A stretch of 6,348 nucleotides of DNA from Actinomycetota bacterium (lineage in GTDB: Bacteria > Actinomycetota > Actinomycetes > Nanopelagicales > Nanopelagicaceae), in contig WLCR01000065.1 of assembly GCA_009705235.1 (NCBI GenBank), positions 1 to 6,348 of the forward strand. Direction: 5' to 3'. This document shows positions 6,070-6,348 of the stretch, piece by piece. Below the pieces are notes generated by a model. The model was not told the origin of the DNA, searched no databases, and worked only from the letters and a program-made list of their open reading frames with translations. Each line of letters starts with the position of its first letter. Positions within the stretch are counted from its first letter, which is position 1. The translations under genes were made by a program, and so were the position numbers.

Positions 6070-6348
6070 TTAAGAGGCTTGCTCGAAGGCTTGTACTAAG
6101 CGCCAGCGTGACATTAACCGTTGATATCCCACACCAGCAGCCATTCCATCTGCAGTTGCAAGACCTGCAACTGAACTCGTTACATCCTCAATTGAAGTGT
6201 CAGCATCTAATCCTTCTTCACCAGAATCACGTAGCGCTTTATCCATGTAATTAGCTAAACCACCGTAATCAAGTTCTACTAATGATTGTGGGTGAAACAT
6301 TTCTAGCCATGCTAAAAGATTTTCAAGTTCTTGTTCAACTGGACCATC
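6070..6348 (-). CDS. Conserved hypothetical protein, C-terminal part (5' end outside window)
   Basis: The minus-strand frame is open to the window edge and gives 92 residues ending in a TAA at 6070-6072. It begins DGPVEQELENLLAWLE before an internal Met at 6300, so that Met is unlikely to be the start. The segment is acidic and helical-looking. It contains HPQSLVELDYGGL, then an acidic linker (EEGLDADTSIEDV), an Ala/Gly-rich stretch, and an ending in RLMSRWRLVQAFEQAS. There is no membrane segment or recognisable catalytic motif. The pattern gives an impression of a conserved actinobacterial hypothetical protein, but I cannot name a family. It lies upstream of bldC on the same strand with a 96-bp gap, so co-transcription with bldC is possible. 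Confidence 0.72.
   Translation of the reverse strand, partial: DGPVEQELENLLAWLEMFHPQSLVELDYGGLANYMDKALRDSGEEGLDADTSIEDVTSSVAGLATADGMAAGVGYQRLMSRWRLVQAFEQAS

Noticed and set aside
6020..6073. 17-residue plus-strand frame starting GTG over the direct repeat
   Set aside because: The repeat period (24 bp) happens to be in phase, giving VKYYP and VKQYP. The frame is very short, starts with GTG, has only a weak ribosome site and ends by overlapping the neighbouring gene's end.

Overview
The window looks like a compact, ordinary chromosomal segment from a low-GC actinobacterium. Sampled lines run at roughly 42-45% G+C, counted by eye. The actinobacterial assignment rests on a near-textbook BldC protein and on a small protein of the actinobacterial DUF5302 type. 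The low G+C, very short intergenic gaps and apparently leaderless promoters would suit a streamlined aquatic lineage such as the freshwater acI group (Nanopelagicales). That last step is inference, because no 16S or other marker is present.

Layout. Plus strand: the 3' part of a DEAD-box RNA helicase (1-789, cut by the window edge inside its DEAD motif), then a Dcp-like M3 zinc oligopeptidase (806-2839), then a secreted type I pullulanase with a CBM41 domain (2878-5247). Minus strand, read right to left: the 3' end of an unrecognised conserved gene (6070-6348, cut by the window edge), bldC (5773-5973), a 63-residue DUF5302-type protein (5541-5732), and a DUF167/YggU-family protein (5241-5540). 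The two blocks converge, and the stop codons of pulA and the YggU gene overlap by 7 bp. The longest gene-free stretch is the 96 bp upstream of bldC, which contains an imperfect 14-bp direct repeat.

How the genes relate. The pullulanase would debranch alpha-glucans (pullulan, starch, glycogen) outside the cell. The M3 peptidase would finish degrading peptides in the cytoplasm. Both fit a heterotroph living on polymers and peptides, but they look like independent transcription units rather than one pathway. BldC is a MerR-like DNA-binding protein. DUF5302 and YggU are small proteins of unknown role whose genes abut exactly (TAAATG), so they are probably translationally coupled.

The most informative non-coding signal is a shared start architecture. 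The M3 peptidase, pullulanase and DUF5302 genes each have TANNNT, six bases, then ATG, with no Shine-Dalgarno sequence and an in-frame stop that blocks any upstream start. This fits leaderless transcripts. bldC instead has a good Shine-Dalgarno sequence. I found no CRISPR, mobile element, RNA gene, defence system or convincing new system in this window.
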